DNA of 64,000 nt from contig MU001673.1 of NCBI GenBank assembly GCA_010093515.1, forward strand, positions 1,125,320-1,189,319, written 5' to 3'. The position numbers and the translations under genes are program-made. This DNA is from Lineolata rhizophorae. Its lineage: Eukaryota > Ascomycota > Dothideomycetes > Lineolatales > Lineolataceae. Position 1 is the first letter of the stretch. Every line of letters begins with the position of its first letter. Positions 48,610 through 58,507 of this stretch are shown piece by piece. Below the pieces are notes generated by a model. It saw nothing but the letters and a program-made list of their open reading frames with translations, ran no database searches and was not told where the DNA came from.

Positions 48610-51132
48610 CTAGTTCGCACGAATAACGAGCTTCGAAAGGAATTTGTTGGACAAGCAGTCGAAGTCATTGCGATCGAACTTGGCCTCGCTACGACCCTTC
48701 AGATATGATTCTAGAAAGAAGTCAGCACATACGACTGGAATATATCTGAAGAATGGGCACGAAAACATACCGTACTTGGTAACGTGACCTCGGACTTCAG
48801 TCAACGCGTCACACACCGCCTGGTCGGAGTTCAGCAAGTGGTGGTGTTTCCTGGTGTCCCATTCGCTAAAGCTTGGTAGCTTCTGGGAGATCGCCTGGAA
48901 GAGACCGACGATGACGCCGACAGGAGTGGTCTCCATGTCGGTGCAGAATTTGTTGACTGCCGCTTGGTCTGGCACGCGATAATGGCAGTCAAATTGCATC
49001 AATTCCCACACAGCCAGGAGGATAGCGGCAAGCATGAAGATGGTCGGCCAATTCTTCAACTTCTCACCGCTATATACGGACGAGTACATCGCGGAAAGCT
49101 CCTCGAGGATGTCTTTCTGAAGTTCACGCCACATGTCGGCAAGCGCACACTTCACTTGGAAGTTGATCATGACCGGCGCAACAGTCTTGCCGTGGAACCT
49201 GCTGCTCGTATCATCAATCTTGCCGATCTGGCTCTCCTCTTCCGGAAGCCCTTCAACAAGAGTCACGTGGAGGGTGAGGTTGTACGCAAGCACAAGCTTC
49301 AGCGCCTTCCGGATGACCGGGAGCTTGGCACGAAGGTAGTAGCGGTAGGCTGTCTTGAGGATCTCGGTGACGAAGACAGTGCCCTCGAAATAGTCATCGA
49401 CAAAACGCTCGAAGCCACCGTCGATGTGACGGTCGAGGTACTCCGAGAGAAGAGGATGCGAAACACCATCAATACCAGCCGACAGCTTTGCCGTGGTCAC
49501 TTCATAGTCACGAGGCTTCTCGTGTAGAGTCTCCACCCAGTCCATTCCGAAGCACTTGTCATCGCGCACGTAGACTTCACGTGCAGTGATGGGAAGGTAG
49601 TATCCATAGCCGTGCGTGATAAAAAGAGGCCGTTCCATCGTGGAAAAGCCTTTGATGTTACCGACAGAGAATCCTAGGCTCACGTGGCGCTCAAAGTCGG
49701 CCTTCCAATCCTTCATGAAGTACCCAATATCTTTGATGTCAATGCGAGTGCAGGGCACCTGCCAGAGACGAGCATGGGACGGCTGACATCCCCCACAGGG
49801 GTCACCTTTGTCACAAGTCTTCTTGAGGAACTTGCAACGAAGGCATGCGCGCAGCTTGCGAATTTCGTGAGCCTGCTGGCGTTGATCGGGCCGCAGAGGA
49901 CCTCGCCGGCGACCAACACGCTTCTCGGCGCTATCCTTCTTCGCCACACCCGATTGCGACTTCTTCATGATAGTCTTAGCCGGCTTGGCACCGACCGGAC
50001 TCTTCCGCCGGCGAGAAGGCGGTGAACTTGCGCCCGATGATGACGGGGAGGTCGAGGTTGAAGCGGAATGCTGAAGGGGCATAGGTTCGGCGAGCGCTGC
50101 CGGGCTTACGGAAGAGTGGGCGGGAGAATGCGAGTGCTGGTGTGCGTGGTCGTGCTCGTGGTAGTTGAAAGGCATGCCTGGAGGTACAGTCTGCGAGTGG
50201 GACAGATCCATGCATTCGGATTCGGGCGAATGGAGCGGGAACGTGATTTCCTCCCAGCTGCTGAATGATACGGCAGAAGGCGGCACGTCAGACTGCTGTG
50301 ACGAGTCCGAGTTGGTGCGGATGTGAAGCGTTTGGCTCGGGTTGAAGACAGCCGCGTTGTTAGTGCCGTCAGAGTACGAGTGGAAAGAGTTCCGTCCCGG
50401 GAAATCGATGGCATTCCACTCGTTATCGCTGCTCGACAATGAGCGGACCTCCAGGAGATTCTCGATAGGGGAGCCGCCGGGAATACTCGACGGAGCGATG
50501 TCGCTCGATTGCTGCATCCCATCGTTTAGCGGATAGTTTTCGAGTCCACTGTGGAAGTCGCCCATCTGGAAAGACGAGGTGATGCCCATGGACTCGAACG
50601 ATGCGGAAGTAAAGGGCATGAAGGTGGATGCGGGATCCATTGCGAGGGTGGTCTGACTGAGGGCAGCCTGAGTTGAAGGCATGCTGAAGTCGACGGGCGA
50701 GGACTGCAGAGGTCCGAAATTGCCGGCGAAGCTCGAGTTGATGTCGGCATGGTTGATGTAGGACTGCTGCCCCTGATGCGGGAGTTGGTATTGCCATCCG
50801 CTGGCCATCAGCGCGGCCGTGGGGTCCACGGCCGCTTGCTGGTGGCGCGCTTGCTCGGGCTGGGTTTGCTGCGGGGGCTGCGGGAAAGCGAGGCCGGTCG
50901 TCTGGAGGGGAACGGTCGAGGCCGAGGGCGCCGTGGTGGAGGCCGCGGAGGTTTCTGCCCTCCTAGGGCCCGCACCCGGCTGGGGATTCGAAGCTTGAGA
51001 CATGGAGTTGTCCCCAGCGAGCGGCCAGGTCGAGGTGGAGGAGATGTAAGCGAAGCGCTGCTGGTTCGGAGCAGCGGCCGAGTAGTCGTCGAAGGGCAGA
51101 TAGCCCTCGGCGGAAAAGTCGAGGTTGTCCAT
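48610..51132 (-). CDS. Zn2Cys6-type transcription factor
   Basis: Predicted fungal transcription factor. Two exons on the minus strand, 48771-51132 and 48610-48710, give 820 aa. The ATG at 51132 starts MDNLDFSAEGYLPFDDYSAA. The 60-nt last intron (GTATGT donor, CTAG acceptor) joins HVTKY to ESYLKGRSEAKFDR. Residues 1-400 are Gln/Ser/Pro-rich and probably activating, with a His-rich stretch (EHDHAHQHSHSPAHS). A basic segment (KRVGRRRGPLRPDQRQQ) precedes the zinc cluster at about 429-461: CLRCKFLKKTCDKGDPCGGC, then the sixth Cys after eleven residues. Zn2Cys6 clusters usually have six to eight residues there. The C-terminal 330 residues are well folded and helical. Targets are unknown, and no pathway genes lie nearby. 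Confidence 0.85.
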   Translation of the reverse strand: MDNLDFSAEGYLPFDDYSAAAPNQQRFAYISSTSTWPLAGDNSMSQASNPQPGAGPRRAETSAASTTAPSASTVPLQTTGLAFPQPPQQTQPEQARHQQAAVDPTAALMASGWQYQLPHQGQQSYINHADINSSFAGNFGPLQSSPVDFSMPSTQAALSQTTLAMDPASTFMPFTSASFESMGITSSFQMGDFHSGLENYPLNDGMQQSSDIAPSSIPGGSPIENLLEVRSLSSSDNEWNAIDFPGRNSFHSYSDGTNNAAVFNPSQTLHIRTNSDSSQQSDVPPSAVSFSSWEEITFPLHSPESECMDLSHSQTVPPGMPFNYHEHDHAHQHSHSPAHSSVSPAALAEPMPLQHSASTSTSPSSSGASSPPSRRRKSPVGAKPAKTIMKKSQSGVAKKDSAEKRVGRRRGPLRPDQRQQAHEIRKLRACLRCKFLKKTCDKGDPCGGCQPSHARLWQVPCTRIDIKDIGYFMKDWKADFERHVSLGFSVGNIKGFSTMERPLFITHGYGYYLPITAREVYVRDDKCFGMDWVETLHEKPRDYEVTTAKLSAGIDGVSHPLLSEYLDRHIDGGFERFVDDYFEGTVFVTEILKTAYRYYLRAKLPVIRKALKLVLAYNLTLHVTLVEGLPEEESQIGKIDDTSSRFHGKTVAPVMINFQVKCALADMWRELQKDILEELSAMYSSVYSGEKLKNWPTIFMLAAILLAVWELMQFDCHYRVPDQAAVNKFCTDMETTPVGVIVGLFQAISQKLPSFSEWDTRKHHHLLNSDQAVCDALTEVRGHVTKYGMFSCPFFRYIPVVCADFFLESYLKGRSEAKFDRNDFDCLSNKFLSKLVIRAN

Positions 51133-53149
51133 TGTCTTTGAGGGAGGGAAGTTGTCCGTGCGGAGGTGAGATTGAGGCGATGCTCGAGGAAGGAAGCAAT
51201 CACACCGCACTTTGAGCGAGGGCGCGGGCGCCGTGCTGAAGTGGAGAAGGCCGGGTGAGGGTTGTCGCGGCGAGGAGGGGGGCGGCCAGCGCAGCGGCGG
51301 CGCTGGGGGAGCGAAGTAGCGGTCAGCGCATGCACGTCTGCACCACCGGCCGCGTCCGGCCCATGCACCCGCCGCCAGCCTCGGCCAATCGCCGCCCGCC
51401 AGCCTCTGGCCGCCCCGCTTCTGACGATGCGCATCGTGCCCAGGCCCGAGACCCCCGGGGCCGGCGGGGGGGGCCAGTCACGGCGCCATCCTGCCCTCGC
51501 GAATTCTTTCATTACCGTCGGTCCTTGCGTGCGCTCGGCGCTCGAGTCCCGTGAGCTCTGACGATGCCCGGTTGGCCGCCCGGACGGGAGTCGAGGTGCT
51601 GACCAAGAGGACAACCTGCCAAGGGCCGGCATTTCCATATATACAACCATCCATATACTACCCACGGAGTCATCATCTACAGCTCCATGGCCACCACCCT
51701 CCTCTCGGTTTTCTATCTTTCCTTCATCCAATATACCATTAGTCTAAAGTACCTGTGCCGTACGGAGTACCTACACATGAACCACCCCCCCCGCTCCCCC
51801 CCGCGGGCCCGTGTACGACCGCCCACCGCCTGTCAAACAGCCCTCGAGGTACATAAACAATGCTGTTAGCGTACCACCCACCACGTCCGGCCAAAGCAGA
51901 CGTGCGATGGCGCGCAGCGCGGCCGCGGCTCTCCAGCCGCCGCTGGCCGCTGCGCCGGCTGGCTGCGCTTGCTGCACGGTTCCAGGAGAAGCCAGCGGTA
52001 CGAAGTACCTACATAGCATACCGTCATGTACCTAGCTACACTGCACCTGCTCCGGTCTTACCACCAAACGCTCCGCCGGAACCAGCGCCAGGTCAATCCA
52101 ACGAGTTCCAAGAAAACGCGCAGCTGCGGTTGGCGCGGGTCCGCTGAGTGGCCCGCCGAGCGGCGGCGCCGGCCCAGGCGCCCACGCCGCCCGTCGCTCG
52201 GCCCTCAGTCGTCGACTTGTCGCCGGCGGCGCCTTCACCGCAAGGCAGAACGCGCCTCGCCTTTCCTCTTCGCCCTTCAGCGCAACTCCCATCTCAGCCG
52301 CGCCTTTCGTGCGTGCTATCACCGTGGTTTTACCTGTGTGTCTGCGGCGGCTCACCGGGCGCTCGCCCTGCCCACGGCCGCCATCTCCCGTTATCCCGTA
52401 CTTTGCACGCCGGTATCCCTTGCCTCGCAGCGTCGCAGCCGTGCCTGGGCCCGCACGGGACTCGGACGCATCCTGCGGCGCGCGCAGGCTTTGCAGCACG
52501 CCAAGTCCGTGACGCGGTTTGGTGGGTGCACGGCAAGTTTGCAGGACCGGCCGCGGACCCTTGCCTCGCGCGGTCGCGCTGCAGGCGCACCGTTCCCGCG
52601 ACGGCTGTGGCAACTCTCGACAGATGGCGCGAGATCTGCGTCGGGCGGCCTCTGGCCGCGCTTGCGGAGCGCCGACAATCGATAGCCTGGGAGGCGGGGG
52701 CCGAGTTTGATACGGAGATAGACGCGGACGCTCCAAAGGCGAGGGCAGGCTCAGCACCGGCCATGCCAGCCACCGTCGCCGCGAGAAAAAATACGGTCAG
52801 CCCACGCGTTCCTCGCCACCCGCCGGGCTTTTTCTGAGTACGCGAGAGCACACTCCGGGGAAAGAACGTCGCGCCGATCTTTGTGTGCGGCGGATCATGC
52901 AGGTCTAGGTCTCGTGTGTGAAAAATTTCCTTGGATTCCCCCAAGCCGGCCGGCGCGCCCAGACGCGCCGGCTGATTTTCACAGCCGCCGTTCATTTCGT
53001 CGTCGTCGTCCGTGGTATGAAAAAAGCATATCTATATCAAGGTTGGCGCTACCCAGATACTGATCCGCGGTGGGTTTGCCTACATACACGGACTGGCAAG
53101 GCGCCTTTTGCACATGCTAGACGGGCGTTATCAATTGGGGCGCCTAGTC

Positions 53150-53204
53150 GGGCGAGAAAGCGCCGAACCGTAAGCTTTGCTTACGGGTTCTGTGCTCCTC
53201 GCCC
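53150..53204. repeat. 55-nt near-perfect palindrome
   Basis: Two 26-nt arms around a TTT loop. Outer arms 53150-53156 and 53198-53204 pair over 7 bp. Inner arms 53168-53175 (CCGTAAGC) and 53179-53186 (GCTTACGG) pair over 8 bp. Between them, GAA/TTC and most of an AGCGCC/TGTGCT block also pair. By hand I count about 23 pairs, one of them G-U. Confidence 0.8.
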
Positions 53205-53414
53205 TACCGTAAAGCAACGTACCTCTTGTATTGCCCCTCTACGACGGGTTTTCTACGTGCGAACCTACCTCGGAAACTCGCCGGGACTTCACGGCATTCG
53301 AGCGATGTGTTCAGGCGGGTTCGCCGCGGATGGCCGCGCGCGGGGATTGGCGGGGTTGCAGCGAAGGTCTGGGACACCGGCGGGCGGAAAAGAGCGGGAC
53401 GGAGCTGAAATGCC

Positions 53415-53978
53415 ATGAGCCATTCTGCGATTAGACCACGTGAACGTGTTCCAGCCGACACGAGCAACTTCGTGCATTACATGCCACCTGAGGACTCACT
53501 TGTACCAGCTGGTCGGCCAAGTACGCACATTGGCTCCAAGTTTTGTCGGCCAGGCCTATGTGCTACTAGACTCCACAAGCCAGAAGGAGGTACGAAGCAC
53601 CATACTGATAGCCATGAAGATGTCACAGCATGCACTCGTGCAGACACTGTACTTTCCTTCGCTAGCGGAAGTGTGTCTGCGGCCTTCGCCGTCGAGTTTC
53701 CGGATTTATTGGGTAAACGGCCGGGTGACACGAGAGCATGTGGCGCGCCCCTTGCGTATTTCCATCTTCTGTGCAACGGTAGACCGGTAGATCTCGAGCG
53801 TCGTCACGGCTGTTTTGCTGTAGAGAATTTAGTGGAATCTCTGGTGCCACGGCGCACGACACCGAAGTTATATAATTACCTAGGCAAGCAACGAATGTCC
53901 GTGAGGGTCTCTGCTACTCAAACCAAACCGTTAGTACGGCTTCTAGGTTTCGTGCGAGTGATACACCTCTCGGTCTAA
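53415..53978 (+). CDS. doubtful hypothetical protein, 187 aa
   Basis: An ATG-initiated frame with no recognised domain. It is Arg/His-rich at the start (MSHSAIRPRERVPADTS) with no signal peptide or membrane segment. Overlapping frames on both strands are also open here, which weakens the case. It may be a chance frame or part of a young gene. Confidence 0.2.
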   Translation: MSHSAIRPRERVPADTSNFVHYMPPEDSLVPAGRPSTHIGSKFCRPGLCATRLHKPEGGTKHHTDSHEDVTACTRADTVLSFASGSVSAAFAVEFPDLLGKRPGDTRACGAPLAYFHLLCNGRPVDLERRHGCFAVENLVESLVPRRTTPKLYNYLGKQRMSVRVSATQTKPLVRLLGFVRVIHLSV

Positions 53979-54783
53979 CCTTTCCACAGCGACTATTATA
54001 GAGCTACGTTCTTTAGTATTCTGTTGTAGTTCATCATTTGTGATGTAGAAATACTTTTTGAAGTGACCGCGAAATTTTTAGAACCGGAACACCGACAGTT
54101 CGCTATAGGTAGCTGCCCAGTCTACATGCGATTGCTTCAGGTGCAGCCCAGATGCCCGTCCTCCAGTGTCCAGTAGCTGGATGCAATACATGGTAGCGTC
54201 CAAAAATCCAAGCCTGAGGCTCGGGCCCAAGTAAGGTAGGATTCAGGTTTCTTTTGTTTCACGTGCTTCTTAGAGTTCACTCGCGCCAGATTGATGCTTA
54301 GGTGGACTCCAAAAAAAAGCGTCTGTCTCCATACGAGCCAGCCAGAAGTACATACTAACACTGTAAATCAGTGGCCATGCCGCTGGAAGGACCTTGTAAC
54401 ATCCCAAGCTTCCTGAGTGCGCAGCAGTAGCGTGCGTGAGGGAAAGCCTCACTCCACGTGATCTTTCGGGTGCGCTAATGCTGAAAATGGACAAGCAACC
54501 GGGTCCGGGGAACTAATTGCGCCAAGATTGCTGTTTGTGGACAAGCGCTAGGTTGTTGCCATGGTGAACCGAGCTGGCCCCGCGTCCGCAAACAATCTCG
54601 ACGCTCCGCCAAAACAACCCCATTGTCCTTCCATCCTTGCCTTAATGACTGTTCTTATCGACATCCCTTTAACAAATTTCTGCCCCGAGGAAACATCCCC
54701 TCTCACATTTCTGACGCCGTCTTCCTCCTCTTCTCCCAGTCCGGAGTCAATTGGCGGCCAGCAAAGGCTGCTGCGGGCCGGAC

Positions 54784-57740
54784 ATGGAGTCAACACCATC
54801 AGCAGCGCGAGGCCGTACAGCTCTCTCAGACGGCCAAGAACATGGCCGAAATAAGTCCACCTCTGTTCTCAAATCAATCATGGCACCCAAGGGCCACAAG
54901 CGCGCACCATCGGACGGAGCAAGCCTCGCACCGGCCCAGAGATCACGCGAGAACGCTGACCCTCGTAATCACGGAGGCTCTTCGAGGCCCATACCTTTGC
55001 TTCCTCCTGACCATCCTCACTCGAGCAATGCCGTACTAGGAGAGATTTGCAATCGTAACGAGGCTCCAGGATCCCCGCGCAAGTCTCGCGAAGCTCGGAA
55101 AGAAGAACGCGGACTACACAAGAGCACCACAAGTTCGGCCATGCTTCGGTCGCAGAGCAGGGACAAGGACAGCGAGAAGGCTTCGCGGGAGAAGAAACAT
55201 CGCGAAACGCAGGCATCTCCGAAGAAGCCATCCAAGACGAAATCGGCCACGAACTTGGCTGGCATGTTCTTGAAGGCCAAGGCGCTCAAACGGCCAGATG
55301 CCGATGGACAATTGCCGCGCGATAAAGAAAATACAACGCCTCCGAACTCCGCAGTTCCCTCAGCACATACCCCAATTTGGGCAGAATTCTCATCTGAGCC
55401 GTTCGGCGACACCCCGCGCAGCCCGACCGAATCTGCGACAAACTCTCAAGACCGCTTCAACGACCAAACCGGCTTGTACCCGGCCCACGATTCATCGCCC
55501 TCTAAGCACCGCAATTTCTTCGACCAGCGGCTATACCCCTTGAAACTTAATCCTCGAGATCCCAAACCACAGCCATCGCCATCTCAAGGTGTTGCTTCCA
55601 CCAGGGCCATCTACGAGACATTGTCCGCAAAAGTAGGCGGTGATCGGAAAGGCGGTAAGCCGGACGAGAAAGAATCTCGCACGGCACACATATCAAGCTT
55701 GGTGGAGCAAGGCGACTCACGCTTGCCGTCGCGGAAGAATCACTTACGCCAAGCCAAGAGTGAAGATCTGGGCGGCTTTTCCGACCTGAAGCCTCCCTCT
55801 AAGAAGACGGACGGGGACGACGCCAAAATGAAGGTGACGAATTCGGGGGCTGAAGCCGCGAAGTTGGACAAGATTTCGGCGCTGGAAGGGAAAGATTTGG
55901 ATGACGCGTTCGAAGCAGTCTTGGTTTGTGTCTCAAAACTCACCATGTTGGGGCGCCTGCTGACTCTCATCTGAAGGACTCGCGAAATATCCCCGAAGCC
56001 ATGCGTCCAAAAATGAGAGGCTTGAAGAGTACGGTGAAGAAGGACTTCATCAAGCAAAATCAGGTCGAGGTCCCGAAGCAAACGAACGAAGCATCACCCA
56101 GAAAGTCATCTTTCTGGGCGGAAACCATGTCTAAACGGCCCACTCTTAGCCGTGGCAAGTCTGCTGACCGAAAAATGGAGAGCAATGATGAGGCCTTCGC
56201 CGAGGACGTGCCGCCGACGAAGTCAAGCAAGCGAGACAGGCCGCGCAGCAGGACGTTTACATTTAGTCGCGACCGAGACTCCTCTCCATCCAAGAAGCAG
56301 AGGGGTGATACATCGGGCACATTTGGACGTCCTTCTGAGATCCCGAAATCCCCGTCATCTCAGTCGCTGGTTTCGATAGGATCGAACCGTAGCGCCAAGA
56401 CCCAGAAGTCAGCCGATCCAGAAGAGTTCGTCAAGTACTTGCGGAAAGTTCAGAAGCCTGAGGTTGTCGAGGTGGGCAAAATCCACAAACTTCGTCTTCT
56501 TATCAGGAACGAGACTGTTGCGTGGGTGGATTCTTTCATAAGCCAAGGCGGTATGATGGAAATTGTAGAGTTGCTACATCGTACCATGAAGATAGAATGG
56601 CGGTATGTAGACGCTCTCTTTTTCGACAGTCATCTCGAAATATTGCAAGCTAACCCGACACATAGCGAGGAACATGAGGATCACCTCCTCCATGAGACTC
56701 TGCTTTGTTTGAAGGGGCTTTGTACGACGGACCTCGCACTTCAGAAACTTTGCGATATTGAAGCAAGCCTCTTTCCCGCCCTATTAGCCATGCTTTTCGA
56801 TGAAGAGCGCAAGGGCCCGAGCGAATTCACAACTCGCGGAATCATCATAAGCCTTCTTTGTAAGCATAGAAAGGAAATACCCTCACCTCGTTACTAGACG
56901 CTAATACATTAAGCAGTAGCGCATCTTGCATCTGCTGCCCCCGAAGTTCTCTACATCCGCGCCGGCACTATCCTTTCATATTTGCGTGACCCCGAGCCGC
57001 CGGAGCCAAAGCAGCCCCTGCCATTTATTCGACAGATGCATGCTCCTAGACCTTACCGTGTGTGGTGTCGGGAAGTCTCCAACGTCACTAAGGAAGTCTT
57101 TTGGATTTTCCTCCATCACCTGAACGTCATCCCTTTGCCAACGTCGGCTTCGAAAGAAGACTCCGTTCCTTCGCCAAAACCCAACGCCGCGATGCCCGTT
57201 CCGCCGAGGACTCCGAGTCCGGAAGACATTCCCCCTGCAGTCTACGTGGAGCGGTACTTTCCCGGTGCCCGTCCGCCCGTTCCGGCCGCGCCTTATATCG
57301 GCGGCGTCGAATGGGACGCCACCCAGTACCTTTGCAACCATCTCGACCTGCTGAACGCCCTGATCGCCTCGCTTTCCACGAGGCAAGAGCGGAACGCGCT
57401 CCGGTCCGACCTGCGCTCCAGCGGGTGGGAGAAGGTGATGGGCTCCGCCTTCCGGACCTGCAAGGAGAAGTTCTACGGCTACCTGCACGACGGCCTGCGC
57501 CTGTGGGTCGCCGCGGCGTGCTGCGACGGCTGGGATGTGCGCGACGTCCGCATGGGGCCCAAGGAGGACAAGCCGCCCACGAGCCCGCGGAAGAGCCCCG
57601 TCAAGGGCGGCGCCAAGGCCGACAAGCCGCCGGTGCTCGAGGCGCCCAAGACGGACTTGCCGAAGCTCGATTGGGACATCGGCAATGGGTGCAAGGATGG
57701 CGCCGCCGCGGAGAAAGACGACAAGTGGGTGCTAGATTAG
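54784..57740 (+). CDS. GBD/FH3-domain formin-like protein without an FH2 domain
   Basis: Probable Rho-GTPase-binding polarity or actin regulator. Four exons, 54784-55923, 55977-56602, 56666-56859 and 56917-57740, give 927 aa. The start is MESTPSAARGRTALSDGQEH. Residues 1-380 are basic, Ser/Pro-rich and disordered. From about 381 (DSRNIPEAMRPKMRGLKSTV) to about 820 the sequence follows the GBD/FH3 armadillo-repeat unit of diaphanous-type formins: FVKYLRKVQKPEVVEVGKIH, RNETVAWVDSFISQGGMMEI, LLHETLLCLKGLCTTDLALQ, and VEWDATQYLCNHLDLLNALI. A basic, Pro-rich tail ends at DDKWVLD. No proline-rich FH1 or actin-nucleating FH2 domain follows, and 767 bp of non-coding sequence separates it from the next gene on the other strand. 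Intron 1 has a GTTTGT donor and an AAG acceptor. It could compete with, or scaffold, a true formin. Confidence 0.8.
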
Positions 57741-58507
57741 GGACTACACAGGCGAACCATGGTAATTCAAGAATGCATTTGTTCCAATGGATTCTGATCG
57801 CCTTGAGCCAGTGGGATATCTTTTCTTTTCGCGAGCAGTTTGCCAGACTGCGATTACGAAATCATGTCGGGTGTTCCTCTTTCCTTTTTGGCTGTGCGAG
57901 TATTAGGCAGACTATTTGGTGCTCAGTCTCCGGGTTTCCCGGTCTGAGCCTCACCAGTCACGAGCCACGTAATGATGGGTTATGAAAATTGAACGCGCAC
58001 CCTGTATGATGTAAAGTGCTGAAATTGTACGGCTAAAGTTTCTCATTCTTACACTTCTGTCTAGTGTTTTCGTGGACGAACTATCTTACCGTGATGTTGT
58101 TGATGTGAGCTAACACGGTTACACCTTATAATTCCAGCACCCGGCTCCGTGTAACCGATTGGCAGACTGTTCTGGTGCTTCAATAGCAAGGCCTCACACA
58201 TAAGAGAATGAGACATTATTGAAGCACAAGAAGCTAATTCTGTCTAAATTGACTACTGGAGAATTAAAAACTAGTGAGAATGCAATCTTAAACGCCATAC
58301 AATGCAATATTACAACGCCGAGGCTCCGACTGGAAAGGCCTTCTGGAGCAGATGCATGAAAGCACAATAGAGGAACTTATAAGGCAACAAACAAAATGGA
58401 GTACAGATGCGCAGTGATGGGTATCTCGTTGCCTGGGGCCGATTCAAGCCTGATCGGGCCACCAAAGCCTCGGAACACAGTCGTAAAACAGAGCAAAGTG
58501 TCGCAAG
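57741..58507. other. intergenic between convergent genes
   Basis: AT-rich 767-bp 3' flank shared by the GBD/FH3 gene (+) and the F-box/WD40 gene (-). Several short T-rich and A-rich tracts. No gene seen. Confidence 0.5.

Larger units (their letters stand above)
51133..54783. other. 3.6-kb gene-poor region
   Basis: No gene can be firmly supported. It holds the probable long leader of the Zn2Cys6 gene (51133 to about 51700), GC-rich sequence at 51780-52850 where all frames stay open, clustered TACCT/AGGTA motifs (51748-52040), a 55-nt palindrome (53150-53204) and one doubtful 187-codon frame (53415-53978). The stretch 53980-54500 is AT-richer with nothing recognisable. Confidence 0.5.

Noticed and set aside
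52148-52837. Long open frame (229 codons) in the gene-poor region
   Set aside because: Overlapping long frames exist in all phases and on the other strand because of high GC. The protein is Pro/Arg/Ala-rich without domains or splice logic.
53150-53204. tRNA gene
   Set aside because: The 7-bp outer stem suggested an acceptor stem, but the element is only 55 nt and has no D arm, anticodon arm or T arm.
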